Shown: one piece after another, positions 34,789-42,703 of the stretch
How the letters are laid out: each line of letters opens with the position of its first letter
Position numbering within the stretch: position 1 is the first letter of the stretch
Assembly (NCBI RefSeq): GCF_001613265.1
Contig: NZ_BDCA01000008.1
Span: forward strand, 177,323 to 241,322
DNA length: 64,000 nt
Source: Nocardia vermiculata NBRC 100427
GTDB taxonomy: Bacteria > Actinomycetota > Actinomycetes > Mycobacteriales > Mycobacteriaceae
Direction: 5' to 3'
Program-made: the position numbers and the translations under genes
Notes under the pieces: model-generated
What the model saw: only the letters and a program-made list of their open reading frames with translations
What the model was told of the DNA's origin: nothing
Databases searched by the model: none

Positions 34789-36273
34789 TCAGGTATTCGA
34801 CGCGGTTGCTGCGTTCCTCCCGGCGATGCGTCCGAAGGCGAGTGCATCGGCGATGTGCATGCCACCGTCCTTACACCAGCTGTAGGTCGAGCTGACGCTG
34901 CCGGCGGCGTACACACCGTCGATGGTTGCGCCGAACGGATCGAGGACTCGGCAGCGCTCGTCGCGCCGTGGCCCACCGTTGCTCCAGGCGACCATCGGCG
35001 CCGAGGTGAAGGCGTAGTACGGACCGTCCCCGATGGCGTCCAGCGTGTCCGCGCGCCGCCCGAACTGCTCGTCCTCACCTGCCGCGCATGCCGCGTTGTA
35101 GCGCGCGACGCTGCGCGTCAGATTCGCCGGGTCGACGTCGAGTTCGGCGGCGAGGTCGACGAGAGTGTCGGCCTTGTGGAGCCAGCCCTTCTCGACCTCG
35201 GCGCTGTTGTCGGGACTCCACTGGTAGCCCTCGACCAGCACGTTCCAGCCGACGGCGAGCATATCGCCGTTGGGTGAGATCGGGCCGGCCAGCCGGGTCG
35301 CCTCGTCGAACACGGCATGCAGGCGCCGCACCGGCACGTGCTCGTAGCTGCCGTGGATCAGGGCGTTGCCGTGCCCGGTTCGCGGCAGCTCGTCGACGCA
35401 TCGTCTACCGTCGGAGTCGACATAGATGAAGCCCTTGCGGTAGGAGAACCGGGCGTAGAAGCCACTCGTGTAGCCGGGCACCGCGAATCCCTCGATGCTC
35501 GTCATGTTGTCCATATGCCACAGGTCGGCGCCGGCCTTCTGTGCCATCCGATGCCCGTCACCGGTGTTGTACGGCGAACCCCAGGTCAAGGTCTGTGGGA
35601 AGCGTAGATAGTCGCGCACCATCTCGGCGTTCGCCTCGAAACCGCCGGTGGCCAGGACGACGCCGCGGCGGGCGCGCGCATGGAGGCTCGTGCCGTCGCC
35701 GGCGTCGGCCTGCACTCCGAGCACGGTGCCGGAGGAATCCTGGACCAGCGAACGAGCCGGAGTGGAGTACCGGACCTCGATGCGTCGAGACTCGAGTGTG
35801 GAGTGCAGGGCTTCGAGCAACCGGGAGCTTCCGAGCTTCCCGTCGACGGCGATCTGGCCACCGTAGACATCGCTGCCGTCGAGTTCGGGGAATTCGGCCG
35901 GCATCCCGGGGCCGGTGCCGCCGATCGCGCCGCCGACCGGAGCAGTGGTGGCTCCGAGCGTGTGCTCCACCCATTCGGTGTTGCGTGCGGTTTCCTGTGC
36001 CCAGGCCCGCACCACCGGTTGCGGGAGCGGGAATCCGCCCGCGAGGCTGTTCAGGTAGACCGCGGCACGCTCGGGGTCGAGGTTGTCGAACCATGCCCCG
36101 CCGGACACGCGGGTGTTACCTCCCGCGAACTCCGGCGGAAGCTTCTCGAGGACGAGGACCTGCGCTCCGGCGTCGTGCGCTTCGATCGCCGCCGCGCACC
36201 CCGCGGCCCCCATACCGAGGACTACGACGTCGGCCGTGATGTCCCAATCGGCCGGCATATTCGATCCGCTCAT
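34789..36273 (-). CDS. FAD-dependent dehydrogenase of the fumarate-reductase/KstD-like family
   Basis: The 494-residue flavoprotein has the FAD-binding VVLGMGAAGCAAAIEAHDAGAQVLVLEK (about 17-44), then GGNTRVSGGAWFDN, and closes with DGVYAAGSVSSTYSWCKDGGMHIADALAFGRIAGRNA. This arrangement is shared by 3-ketosteroid dehydrogenases (KstD), fumarate reductases and related FAD_binding_2 enzymes. Given the surrounding steroid-type genes, introduction of a double bond next to a ketone is plausible. I cannot distinguish this from a reductase. Its ATG 36273 overlaps the EthD gene's stop (ATGA), so it is part of the leftward operon starting at 38665. Confidence 0.83.
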   Translation of the reverse strand: MSGSNMPADWDITADVVVLGMGAAGCAAAIEAHDAGAQVLVLEKLPPEFAGGNTRVSGGAWFDNLDPERAAVYLNSLAGGFPLPQPVVRAWAQETARNTEWVEHTLGATTAPVGGAIGGTGPGMPAEFPELDGSDVYGGQIAVDGKLGSSRLLEALHSTLESRRIEVRYSTPARSLVQDSSGTVLGVQADAGDGTSLHARARRGVVLATGGFEANAEMVRDYLRFPQTLTWGSPYNTGDGHRMAQKAGADLWHMDNMTSIEGFAVPGYTSGFYARFSYRKGFIYVDSDGRRCVDELPRTGHGNALIHGSYEHVPVRRLHAVFDEATRLAGPISPNGDMLAVGWNVLVEGYQWSPDNSAEVEKGWLHKADTLVDLAAELDVDPANLTRSVARYNAACAAGEDEQFGRRADTLDAIGDGPYYAFTSAPMVAWSNGGPRRDERCRVLDPFGATIDGVYAAGSVSSTYSWCKDGGMHIADALAFGRIAGRNAATASNT

Positions 36274-36620
36274 GACGATCCGCTTCCTCGCGACACCCGT
36301 ACGCCCGCGTCACCGACCAGCAGGATCTGGGTGGCGTCGCGATCCATGAAGGCTGCTTCGTCGGTGGCGATGGCCTCGCCGAGCGCAGGATCTCGTTCGG
36401 CCATCGCGAACATCTCCCGCATCGCGGTGTCGTCCGGGAAGACGATCTCGGTGACCACAGCGATGCCGGTGTCCGCGTCGATGTAATTGCGGGTGTAGCT
36501 CGCGAACAGGTGACCGAAGCGTGCGGAGGCGAAGGGTGCGTGGTGATTCTCGTAGTATTCGCGGAACTCGGTGGCGGACAGTCCGTGCTTGCGGTGGAAC
36601 AGTCCGATCAGCTTGGCCAT
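36270..36620 (-). CDS. EthD-domain protein
   Basis: The 116-residue protein fits the dimeric alpha/beta-barrel EthD family: MAKLIGLFHRKHGLSATEFREYYENHHAPFA contains the paired His/Asn-His-His pattern typical of the N-terminal strand and helix. EVVFPDDTAMREMFAMAERD-like wording follows. EthD proteins accompany catabolic oxygenases and dehydrogenases and may be lactone or ring-opening isomerases; their roles are mostly unclear. It lies 6 bases after the MBL gene and overlaps the FAD gene, so it is made with both. Confidence 0.78.
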   Translation of the reverse strand: MAKLIGLFHRKHGLSATEFREYYENHHAPFASARFGHLFASYTRNYIDADTGIAVVTEIVFPDDTAMREMFAMAERDPALGEAIATDEAAFMDRDATQILLVGDAGVRVSRGSGSS

Positions 36621-36626
36621 CGCAGG

Positions 36627-37937
36627 TCAGCCTTCCTGTGTCGCAACGGTTTCGGTGAGGTGGGCGAGTCGATGCTCGAGCCAGCCGGAGAGCCAGAAGT
36701 TCGCCTCGGTAGCGGGGTCTTCGAGCAGCCTGCGGTGCGATTCGAGTAGTTGGCGCGTCGCCTGCGGATGATCGGGGGTGTGGGCGAGTACGGCTTCGGC
36801 CAATGCGGTCGCCTCGGCATGCCGGCCCTCGTCGGTGCGCGTACCGGCAAGGGCAAGAACATTTTCCGCACCGCCGGCCTCGACGAGATCGGCGAGCACC
36901 TGGTTCGGTCCGATCGCGAGGAGCTCGGAGGTGCGCTCGTGACGGAACCAGCCCAGGTAGGTCTCCCAGATCGTTCGCACGCCCCATGCGACTCGGCCGT
37001 ATCCCTGGCCGACGCGCAAGTGCGGCGGGAGCGTGATCTCGCGAACCAGGGTGTCCAGGTCGGCGCCGGAGTTGATCCCCTGCAAGGTCTGATCACGGAC
37101 GTAGGTGACCGCGTCGTACATCCTTTGCAGACAGGCGTCGATCAGCTCCGAACCGACGATCGGGTCGCCTCGCCCGGTGACGAGCATGTCGGGTTGCAGC
37201 TCGCGCAGGCGGCGGATCGTGGCGAGGTATGGCTCGACCTGGCGGTACTCGTGGCCGCGGATCGTGTTCAGATTGGGGAAATGGCAGAACAGCGGACCGA
37301 GCAGGTTACTGATCAATGCGATCCGGTGCCGGGGGAGCCAGACCATCGCACCGTCGGTGGTCTCGCCGGTGCCGTGCCACAGCTCGACATCCAGACCGCC
37401 CAGGGTGAATGCCATCCGGTCGTCGAAGGTCAGATCGGGCACCGGAATGTCCTGCCGGATGGTCAGATCCGGCCGCTCGGCGGCGAACCGTTCGATCCGA
37501 TCCGTCGCGGTCAGATCGAACCAGGCCGCGCTCCATCGGCGCATCCTGTCCCCGATCCGGGAGTCCTGGCCCTGGGTGAACTGATTGCGCTCCTGGGCGA
37601 GGTAGATGGTCTCGGCATCACGGAAGGTGGCCACCCCGCCGACATGGTCGGTGTGTCCCTGGGTGGTGATGATGTATCGCGTCGGGCCCGGACAGACCTT
37701 GTCGAAGAGGTAGCGGTGGTGCACCGACTCGTAGCCGAGGCCGGTATTGACGATGATCCGCCCGGCGTCGGTGACCAGCATGTAGGCGTAGGACGAGCCG
37801 CTGGACCGGTACAGGAAGTCGGTCAGCGCTACGGCTTCGTCGTCGTAGACGAAGTCCAGCAGCGCTTTTCCCGGACGCTCGTCGATCAGCTCGTCGACCC
37901 GAGCGGCCATCTCGGTGTAACTGGTCATCGTCGTCAC
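36627..37937 (-). CDS. Metallo-beta-lactamase-fold protein of the alkylsulfatase (type III) family
   Basis: The 436-residue protein joins an MBL domain (YRSSGSSYAYMLVTDAGRIIVNTGLG; TTQGHTDHVGGV) to a C-terminal helical region. That region (TYLGWFRHERTSELLA onwards to NFWLSGWLEHRL) matches the dimerisation domain of SdsA1/BDS1-type alkylsulfatases. The third, SCP2-like domain of those ~650-residue enzymes is absent. The HxHxDH metal motif reads Q93-G-H95-T-D97-H98, and the later LVTGHGDP-type segment has Arg for His (LVTGRGDP). It may therefore bind metal differently and may not be a classical sulfatase. GTG 37937 overlaps the SDR stop; ATG 37928 is an alternative. Confidence 0.8.
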   Translation of the reverse strand: MTTMTSYTEMAARVDELIDERPGKALLDFVYDDEAVALTDFLYRSSGSSYAYMLVTDAGRIIVNTGLGYESVHHRYLFDKVCPGPTRYIITTQGHTDHVGGVATFRDAETIYLAQERNQFTQGQDSRIGDRMRRWSAAWFDLTATDRIERFAAERPDLTIRQDIPVPDLTFDDRMAFTLGGLDVELWHGTGETTDGAMVWLPRHRIALISNLLGPLFCHFPNLNTIRGHEYRQVEPYLATIRRLRELQPDMLVTGRGDPIVGSELIDACLQRMYDAVTYVRDQTLQGINSGADLDTLVREITLPPHLRVGQGYGRVAWGVRTIWETYLGWFRHERTSELLAIGPNQVLADLVEAGGAENVLALAGTRTDEGRHAEATALAEAVLAHTPDHPQATRQLLESHRRLLEDPATEANFWLSGWLEHRLAHLTETVATQEG

Positions 37938-38665
37938 CCCTGGATCAGGTAGCCGCCGTCGACGGCGATGGTCTGTCCGGTCAGAAAGCCGGCCGCGTCA
38001 CTGGCGAGGAACATCACCACGGGTGCGATGTCGTCGGGCGTGCCGATCCGGCCCATCGGCGTACGGGCGATGGTGGGACCGACGGTTGCCTCGTCGGCGA
38101 CCATGCCCGCCGTCATATTCGTCTCGGTCAGGCCGGGTGCCACCGCGTTGACCCGGATCGAGTCGCGCGCCCAGGTGAGGGCGAGAGACATGGTGAGCTG
38201 GACGACGCCGGCCTTGGCGGCCCCGTAGGCGGGAACCACTTCCACCGCTTGATAACTGGTCATCGAGGCCATGTTGACGACCGATCCGCCGCCGTCGGCG
38301 AGCAGCTTGTGGCACGCCTTCGAGAGCCGGAACGTCGAGGACAGGTTGATTCGCAGGGTCTCCTCGAAGACCTCGGGGGTCCACTCGTTCCTGCGGGCCA
38401 GGTTCTGCCCGGCATTGTTGACCAGCACGTCGAGGCGGTCCAAGCCGTCGGCCAGCGCCTCGATCTGTTCGGGGTCGGTCATCTCGCACGGCACGTAACG
38501 CAAGTCGCTCAGGTCGGTGTCGTAATCCTGCGCCCTGGCGCGTCTTCCGGTGACGGTGACCTCGGCGCCGGCTGCGCGAAAGCTACTTGCCGTGGCCAGG
38601 CCGATCCCGCTGGAACCACCGGTCACCAGTACGTGCCGGCCGTTGAAGTCGAAGGAGAAGTCCAT
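37934..38665 (-). CDS. SDR family oxidoreductase, first gene of a leftward operon
   Basis: The 243-residue SDR has TGGSSGIG near residues 15-22, VNNAG, and YGAAK preceded by NMASMTS. The C-terminal TGQTIAVDGGYLIQG is typical of FabG-like classical SDRs, so a 3-oxoacyl or keto/hydroxy substrate fits. ATG 38665 sits just after a weak GAGAACGAG site. It is divergent from a TetR gene, with tandem palindromes in the 106-base gap, and heads an operon with the MBL, EthD and FAD genes through overlaps. Confidence 0.86.
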   Translation of the reverse strand: MDFSFDFNGRHVLVTGGSSGIGLATASSFRAAGAEVTVTGRRARAQDYDTDLSDLRYVPCEMTDPEQIEALADGLDRLDVLVNNAGQNLARRNEWTPEVFEETLRINLSSTFRLSKACHKLLADGGGSVVNMASMTSYQAVEVVPAYGAAKAGVVQLTMSLALTWARDSIRVNAVAPGLTETNMTAGMVADEATVGPTIARTPMGRIGTPDDIAPVVMFLASDAAGFLTGQTIAVDGGYLIQG

Positions 38666-38711
38666 GTCGCATCTCGTTCTCTGCTCGGGTTCGATGAACG
38701 TAACACGGCGA

Positions 38712-38749
38712 TTTGAACATTGTTCAAAGATTTCTGAACATTGTTCAAA
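38712..38749. promoter_or_regulatory. Tandem palindromic operators between SDR and TetR genes
   Basis: Two near-identical 17-base palindromes, TTTGAACATTGTTCAAA (38712-38728) and TCTGAACATTGTTCAAA (38733-38749), have centres 21 bases apart, two helical turns. The first is perfect around its central base; the second has a perfect 13-base core. They fill the divergent promoter of the SDR operon and the TetR-KSI-sulfotransferase operon, so one TetR protein probably controls both directions. Confidence 0.78.
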
Positions 38750-38771
38750 GATTGTGGTTACCCTGTTCTCT

Positions 38772-39398
38772 GTGACCAGGCAGCTGACCGCAGCGGGCGG
38801 CGAATACCGGTTCCGGCTCATCCTCGACGCCGCTACCGAGCTGCTCGCCGAGGGCGGCTATTCGGCGCTCTCGATCCGCGCGCTCGCGGCCCGGGCGGGG
38901 ATCAGCCAGGGATTGCTCTACTACTACTTCACGGACAAGCACGCGGTGTTCGCCGCGCTCATGCGGGACCACCAGGCAGCGCTGGTCGACATCCTCGACA
39001 ACCTGCCGCGGACCGAAGGAGTGCGCGCGCTGCTGCATGCGATCGTGCCGCCGACCCGGCTGCAGTGGTTGCGGGTAGGGCGCATCGTCGGAGTCTGGCG
39101 CGCCGAGCGCCCCGGTATCTCGGCCGACGCCCAGGAGCAGCAGATCGCCGCGGCGCGCAAGCAGTTCGAGGCGCTCGAGCGGGCACTGCGGGAATGCGCC
39201 GAGGCGGAGGGGCGCAGACTGCGCCCGGAGCCGGAGATCGTGCCGTTCGTGTGGTCGGCATTGATGGGCATTGCCGATCTGCATGCGCAGGGATGGGTCA
39301 CGACTATCGACGACGACCGCCTCACCGACATCACGATTACGGCGGTCGTGGACCACATTCTCGAACCGGAGCAAGGAGTAATCGATGCCGACTCGTGA
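38772..39398 (+). CDS. TetR-family transcriptional regulator
   Basis: The 208-residue regulator has a classical TetR helix-turn-helix: FRLILDAATELLAEGGYSALSIRALAARAGISQGLLYYYFTDKHAVFAALM. GTG 38772 is the start nearest to that domain and follows the tandem palindromes. The last 14 bases overlap the start of the ketosteroid-isomerase-like gene. Placement suggests autoregulation plus control of the divergent SDR-MBL-EthD-FAD operon and of the sulfotransferase gene downstream. Confidence 0.85.
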   Translation: MTRQLTAAGGEYRFRLILDAATELLAEGGYSALSIRALAARAGISQGLLYYYFTDKHAVFAALMRDHQAALVDILDNLPRTEGVRALLHAIVPPTRLQWLRVGRIVGVWRAERPGISADAQEQQIAAARKQFEALERALRECAEAEGRRLRPEPEIVPFVWSALMGIADLHAQGWVTTIDDDRLTDITITAVVDHILEPEQGVIDADS

Positions 39399-39789
39399 AC
39401 AGATCTGCCGGCTCTGCGATGACTACATCGCCGCTCTCAACACCGGCGACCCCGATGCGGTGATCACCCATTTCGCGCCGGACGCCGTCCAGCAGGAACC
39501 CGTCGGTACCTCGCCCAACGTCGGCCGGGAGGCGATCCGCGCCTTCTTCGACGGCCATCGTGACGCTCCGATCACCGTGACCCGCTTCGGCCCGGTCAAC
39601 GTGGTCGGCAACCGTGCCGCCTTCCAGGCCCATGTTGCGATGGACACCCCGGGCGGGCCCTTCGCGATGACGACCACCGACGTACTCACCGTCGATGACG
39701 ACTGCTTGATCAGTGAGATTCTCGCCTTCCCGGACCGTCTTGCCGACCCACAGGACGCGCCCGGCGCACGGTTGGTGCGGGACCGGTGA
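39385..39789 (+). CDS. Ketosteroid-isomerase-like (NTF2-fold) protein with Glu at the catalytic Asp position
   Basis: The 134-residue protein aligns by eye, with no gap over the first 99 residues, to bacterial delta5-3-ketosteroid isomerase (DYIAALNTGDPDAVITHF; EPVGTSPNVGREAIRAFF). Tyr14 and Asp99 of the oxyanion hole fall at the same numbers, but the general base Asp38 is Glu38. In the Comamonas enzyme Asp38Glu lowers but does not abolish activity. A steroid double-bond isomerase is therefore possible, as is a related enolising function. The start overlaps the TetR 3' end, and its TGA overlaps the sulfotransferase GTG (GTGA). Confidence 0.8.
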   Translation: MPTREQICRLCDDYIAALNTGDPDAVITHFAPDAVQQEPVGTSPNVGREAIRAFFDGHRDAPITVTRFGPVNVVGNRAAFQAHVAMDTPGGPFAMTTTDVLTVDDDCLISEILAFPDRLADPQDAPGARLVRDR

Positions 39790-41036
39790 AGCTGCGCATC
39801 GAGGACCTGCGGGAGCCGGTGCTCACCGACGTGCAACGGAAAGCCCTGGCCTACGCAGAGCGGCATCCGGTCGACCTCACCGATGAGGCGGTGCTGGCAC
39901 GTGCCCGGCAGATCACCGGGCTCGACGAGTTCGGCGCCGCCGGTTTTCGCGAGCGGATGCGGGTGTGGCTGAACGAGATCCGGACCGACCGGAATCGAAC
40001 TGCGCTGGCCGCCACGGTGATGTTCGATCTGTGCGTCAAGCACGCCGCTAATCGGCTACGGATCGAGGCGTTGCTGGCCCGCCATCCGGAAATTCACGAT
40101 CAAGAGGTCGTCGAGCCGGTGTTCGTCACCGGGCTACCGCGTAGCGGCACCACGCATCTGGTCAATCTACTCGCCGCCGACTCGCGGTTCAGATCCCTGC
40201 CGTTGTGGGAGGCCGATCAGCCTGTCCCGGACAAGGGTGAGGCGCCGGGCCGTGACGGAGTGGATCCACGGTTCGTTCGCTGTGACCGCGCCTGGGACCG
40301 GATGCGTGCGAGCAACCCCTACCTCGCGGCCTGGCACACCATGGCTCCCGATTCGATCCACGAGGATATCGAGCTGTGGGCCAACGATTTTGCCGGCTAC
40401 AACCCCGAGTGGATCTTCCAGATGATGCCTGCCTGGCAGGCGCACTACCTGGCCCACGACCAGACCTCGCACTACGAATATCTCCGGACGGTGCTGAAGA
40501 TCCTGCAGTGGTACCGCCCCGGCGAGCGGTGGCTGCTCAAGTGTCCGCAGCACCTGGAGAACCTGAGACCTCTGACGACCGTGTTCCCGGATGCGACGGT
40601 GGTGACGACCCAGCGCGATCCCGTCGGGGTGGTGCAGTCGGCAGCGACCCTGCGTGCCTACGGTGCCCGGACGATGTATCACCGCTTCGATGTCGAGGAA
40701 ATCCTCGACTACTGGGCTGCTCTGGTCGAACGGTTGCTGCGCGCGGCGCAGCGGGACCGCCACCTGGTGCCCGAGGGGCGGATGCTCGACGTGCCGTTCC
40801 ACGAATACATGGCCGACACGATGGGCACCGTCGAGCAGGTCTACCAGCACGCCGGAATGGAGCTGACGGAGTCGGCACGCGCACGGATCGCGGCATATGT
40901 CGACGCGCACCCGCGCGATGAGCACGGGTCGATGAGTTATGACCTGCGTACCGACTTCGGGATCAGCCCCGAGGCGCTGCGTCGGCGCTACGCCTTCCAC
41001 CTCGACCGCCACCCGGTTCCGGTCGAGGTGCGCTGA
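39786..41036 (+). CDS. PAPS-dependent sulfotransferase (Sulfotransfer_3 type)
   Basis: The 416-residue protein carries the 5'-phosphosulfate-binding loop FVTGLPRSGTTHLVNLLAAD (about 113-132) and the 3'-phosphate segment TTVFPDATVVTTQRDPVGVVQSAATL. An N-terminal helical region of about 105 residues precedes the catalytic domain. It should move sulfate from PAPS to a hydroxyl of a small molecule. GTG 39786 overlaps the KSI-like stop codon, so it is tightly coupled to that gene. It is highly similar in layout and length to the sulfotransferase at 50851. Sulfation of a steroid-like hydroxyl is the natural guess, not proven. Confidence 0.88.
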   Translation: MKLRIEDLREPVLTDVQRKALAYAERHPVDLTDEAVLARARQITGLDEFGAAGFRERMRVWLNEIRTDRNRTALAATVMFDLCVKHAANRLRIEALLARHPEIHDQEVVEPVFVTGLPRSGTTHLVNLLAADSRFRSLPLWEADQPVPDKGEAPGRDGVDPRFVRCDRAWDRMRASNPYLAAWHTMAPDSIHEDIELWANDFAGYNPEWIFQMMPAWQAHYLAHDQTSHYEYLRTVLKILQWYRPGERWLLKCPQHLENLRPLTTVFPDATVVTTQRDPVGVVQSAATLRAYGARTMYHRFDVEEILDYWAALVERLLRAAQRDRHLVPEGRMLDVPFHEYMADTMGTVEQVYQHAGMELTESARARIAAYVDAHPRDEHGSMSYDLRTDFGISPEALRRRYAFHLDRHPVPVEVR

Positions 41037-41061
41037 GGTGCTGCGGCCGGCCTGCGCTACC

Positions 41062-41949
41062 TCAGCACGAGGGCGTAGCCGCCTCGGCCAGCACCGTGCG
41101 TGTCGCGGCCGCTGCCCGGGCGGCCGCCACCGCCGGCGGCAGTGTTGCCAGCTCGTCCGACATCACCTCGACACCGACGGGTGCGTCGACCCCGGCCTGC
41201 CGGAGCCGGCGCAGGACTGCGGCCACCCGGGCGGCTCCCTGTCCGGGAAGTAGCCGTCGGTGCTGGGTCTCATGGAGCAGGTCGTCGCCGGCGGTGGCCG
41301 ATGCGTCGTTCACCTGGATACCTACCACCAGATCGGTCAGGTCGGGAACCAGATTCTCGGGACCCTGTCCCGAGCGCAGCAGGTGCCAGGTGTCCAGGCA
41401 CAGGCCGCCGTTGGCGCGTCCGGCGAGTCGAACGATCGCCGCCGCGGCACTCGGGTCGGGAATGCCGGACCAGGGCAGGAACTCCAACTGAACCAGCATG
41501 CCCAGCGGCTCGGCCCGATCACACAGGGCCGCGAAACCCGCCGCCATCATCTCGATCGGCCCCGATTCGTAGTCCATCTCCATGACGTTGAGGGTTCGGG
41601 CGCCGAGCTCCTCGGCAACCCACCAGAGGGCCTCGTGCGCCTCGCGCGGATCCCGCAATCCCGGTCGGCCGCCGGCCGGATAACCGGGGGCGAAATGTCT
41701 TGTGGCCCAGTGGGTGAGCCCGTCCAGCTCGCCGATTTCCAGATCGTGGTCGGCGAGTAGTGTGCGCAGCTCGACGACCGACGAGTCGCCGCCCCGGATA
41801 CGCAGACACTCGCCGGATCGCAGGCCGATTCCGCGGTACCCGGCCGCTGCGGCGGCCTCGACGCGTGCGCGAATATCGGTCCCCGGGACGGTGCCGGCGC
41901 ACAGCACGAGGTCCTCGGGACCGAGGTGGGATCGGCCGACGAAACTCAT
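41062..41949 (-). CDS. Sugar-phosphate isomerase/epimerase-like TIM-barrel protein
   Basis: The 295-residue protein is a xylose-isomerase-like TIM barrel. Putative metal strands are VQLEFLPW (Glu), GLCLDTWHLLRSG (Asp-x-x-His), VGIQVNDASA (Asp) and VGVEVMSDEL (Glu). It shares this superfamily with the protein at 14097 but is otherwise distinct. ATG 41949, 4 bases after the SDR stop, is chosen; an upstream ATG at 41985 would overlap the SDR gene by 32 bases. It belongs to the leftward LLM-SDR-isomerase operon and converges with the sulfotransferase gene. Confidence 0.78.
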   Translation of the reverse strand: MSFVGRSHLGPEDLVLCAGTVPGTDIRARVEAAAAAGYRGIGLRSGECLRIRGGDSSVVELRTLLADHDLEIGELDGLTHWATRHFAPGYPAGGRPGLRDPREAHEALWWVAEELGARTLNVMEMDYESGPIEMMAAGFAALCDRAEPLGMLVQLEFLPWSGIPDPSAAAAIVRLAGRANGGLCLDTWHLLRSGQGPENLVPDLTDLVVGIQVNDASATAGDDLLHETQHRRLLPGQGAARVAAVLRRLRQAGVDAPVGVEVMSDELATLPPAVAAARAAAATRTVLAEAATPSC

Positions 41950-41953
41950 CTGT

Positions 41954-42703
41954 TCACATCGCGCTTCGTGCCCCGCCGTCGACACGCATCTCGGCGCCGT
42001 TGAGGTACGCGCCGTCGGCCGATGCAGCGAAGGCGATCGTGGCGGCGAGGTCTTCCGGCGCCCCCGGCTGGTGCCAGAGTGTGGCCAGTCGCGAGTACCA
42101 GGTCGGGTCCAGGGTGCCGATCGTGCCGTCCATCATCGGTGTCCGGACACCTCCCGGCGAGATCGCGACCACCCGGATCCGGCGGGTGCCCAGCTCGGCG
42201 GCCAGGCTGAGGGAGTAGGACAGCAGCGCGGCTTTGGAGCCCGCGTAACCGGACATCCCCGGATGGGCCTGCGTGGCCGCGGTGGAGCAGACGTTGACGA
42301 TCACGCCCGAGCCATCGGGAAGGTGTGGGAGCACTTCGCGGCACAGCAGCATCGGGCCGATGGTGTTGACCATGAAGACGCTGGTGAGCTGCTCGACGGT
42401 GACCGCATCGGCCGCCGTCCGATCGGTTGTGCCCGCGATGTTCGCGAGCACATCGATCGATCCCATCGTGGTGCGGGCTGCCTCGACAGCGGCGATGAGT
42501 GAGCTTTCGCTGGTGAGGTCCGCGGTGCACGATGTGAAGCGGTCCGGGTCGGCGATGAGCCGCGCGGTCTCCGCGAGGCCGGCGGCGTCCCGGCCGAGGC
42601 CGAATACCCGGGCACCTTCCGCGGTCAGACGCACGGCCGTCGCGCGACCGATTCCGGATGCGGCCCCCGTTATCAGGACGTTCGTGTTCTCGAAGCGGTT
42701 CAC
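41954..42703 (-). CDS. SDR family oxidoreductase
   Basis: The 249-residue SDR has TGAASGIG at 13-20, ANIAG in place of NNAG, and YAGSK as active site. The C-terminus NGAEMRVDGGARSAM is very like that of the SDR at 54755 (NASEIRVDGGARASF), and both have a tryptophan-containing WYSRL loop. The pair are paralogues. GTG 42703 overlaps the LLM gene's stop (GTGA) and has a GAGGAG site within that gene. It probably oxidises a hydroxyl of the pathway's polycyclic substrate. Confidence 0.87.
   Translation of the reverse strand: MNRFENTNVLITGAASGIGRATAVRLTAEGARVFGLGRDAAGLAETARLIADPDRFTSCTADLTSESSLIAAVEAARTTMGSIDVLANIAGTTDRTAADAVTVEQLTSVFMVNTIGPMLLCREVLPHLPDGSGVIVNVCSTAATQAHPGMSGYAGSKAALLSYSLSLAAELGTRRIRVVAISPGGVRTPMMDGTIGTLDPTWYSRLATLWHQPGAPEDLAATIAFAASADGAYLNGAEMRVDGGARSAM

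Noticed and set aside
38712..38749. Direct repeat considered as a minimal CRISPR or mobile-element end
   Set aside because: Only two units, each a palindrome, placed exactly in a divergent promoter; operator function explains it better.
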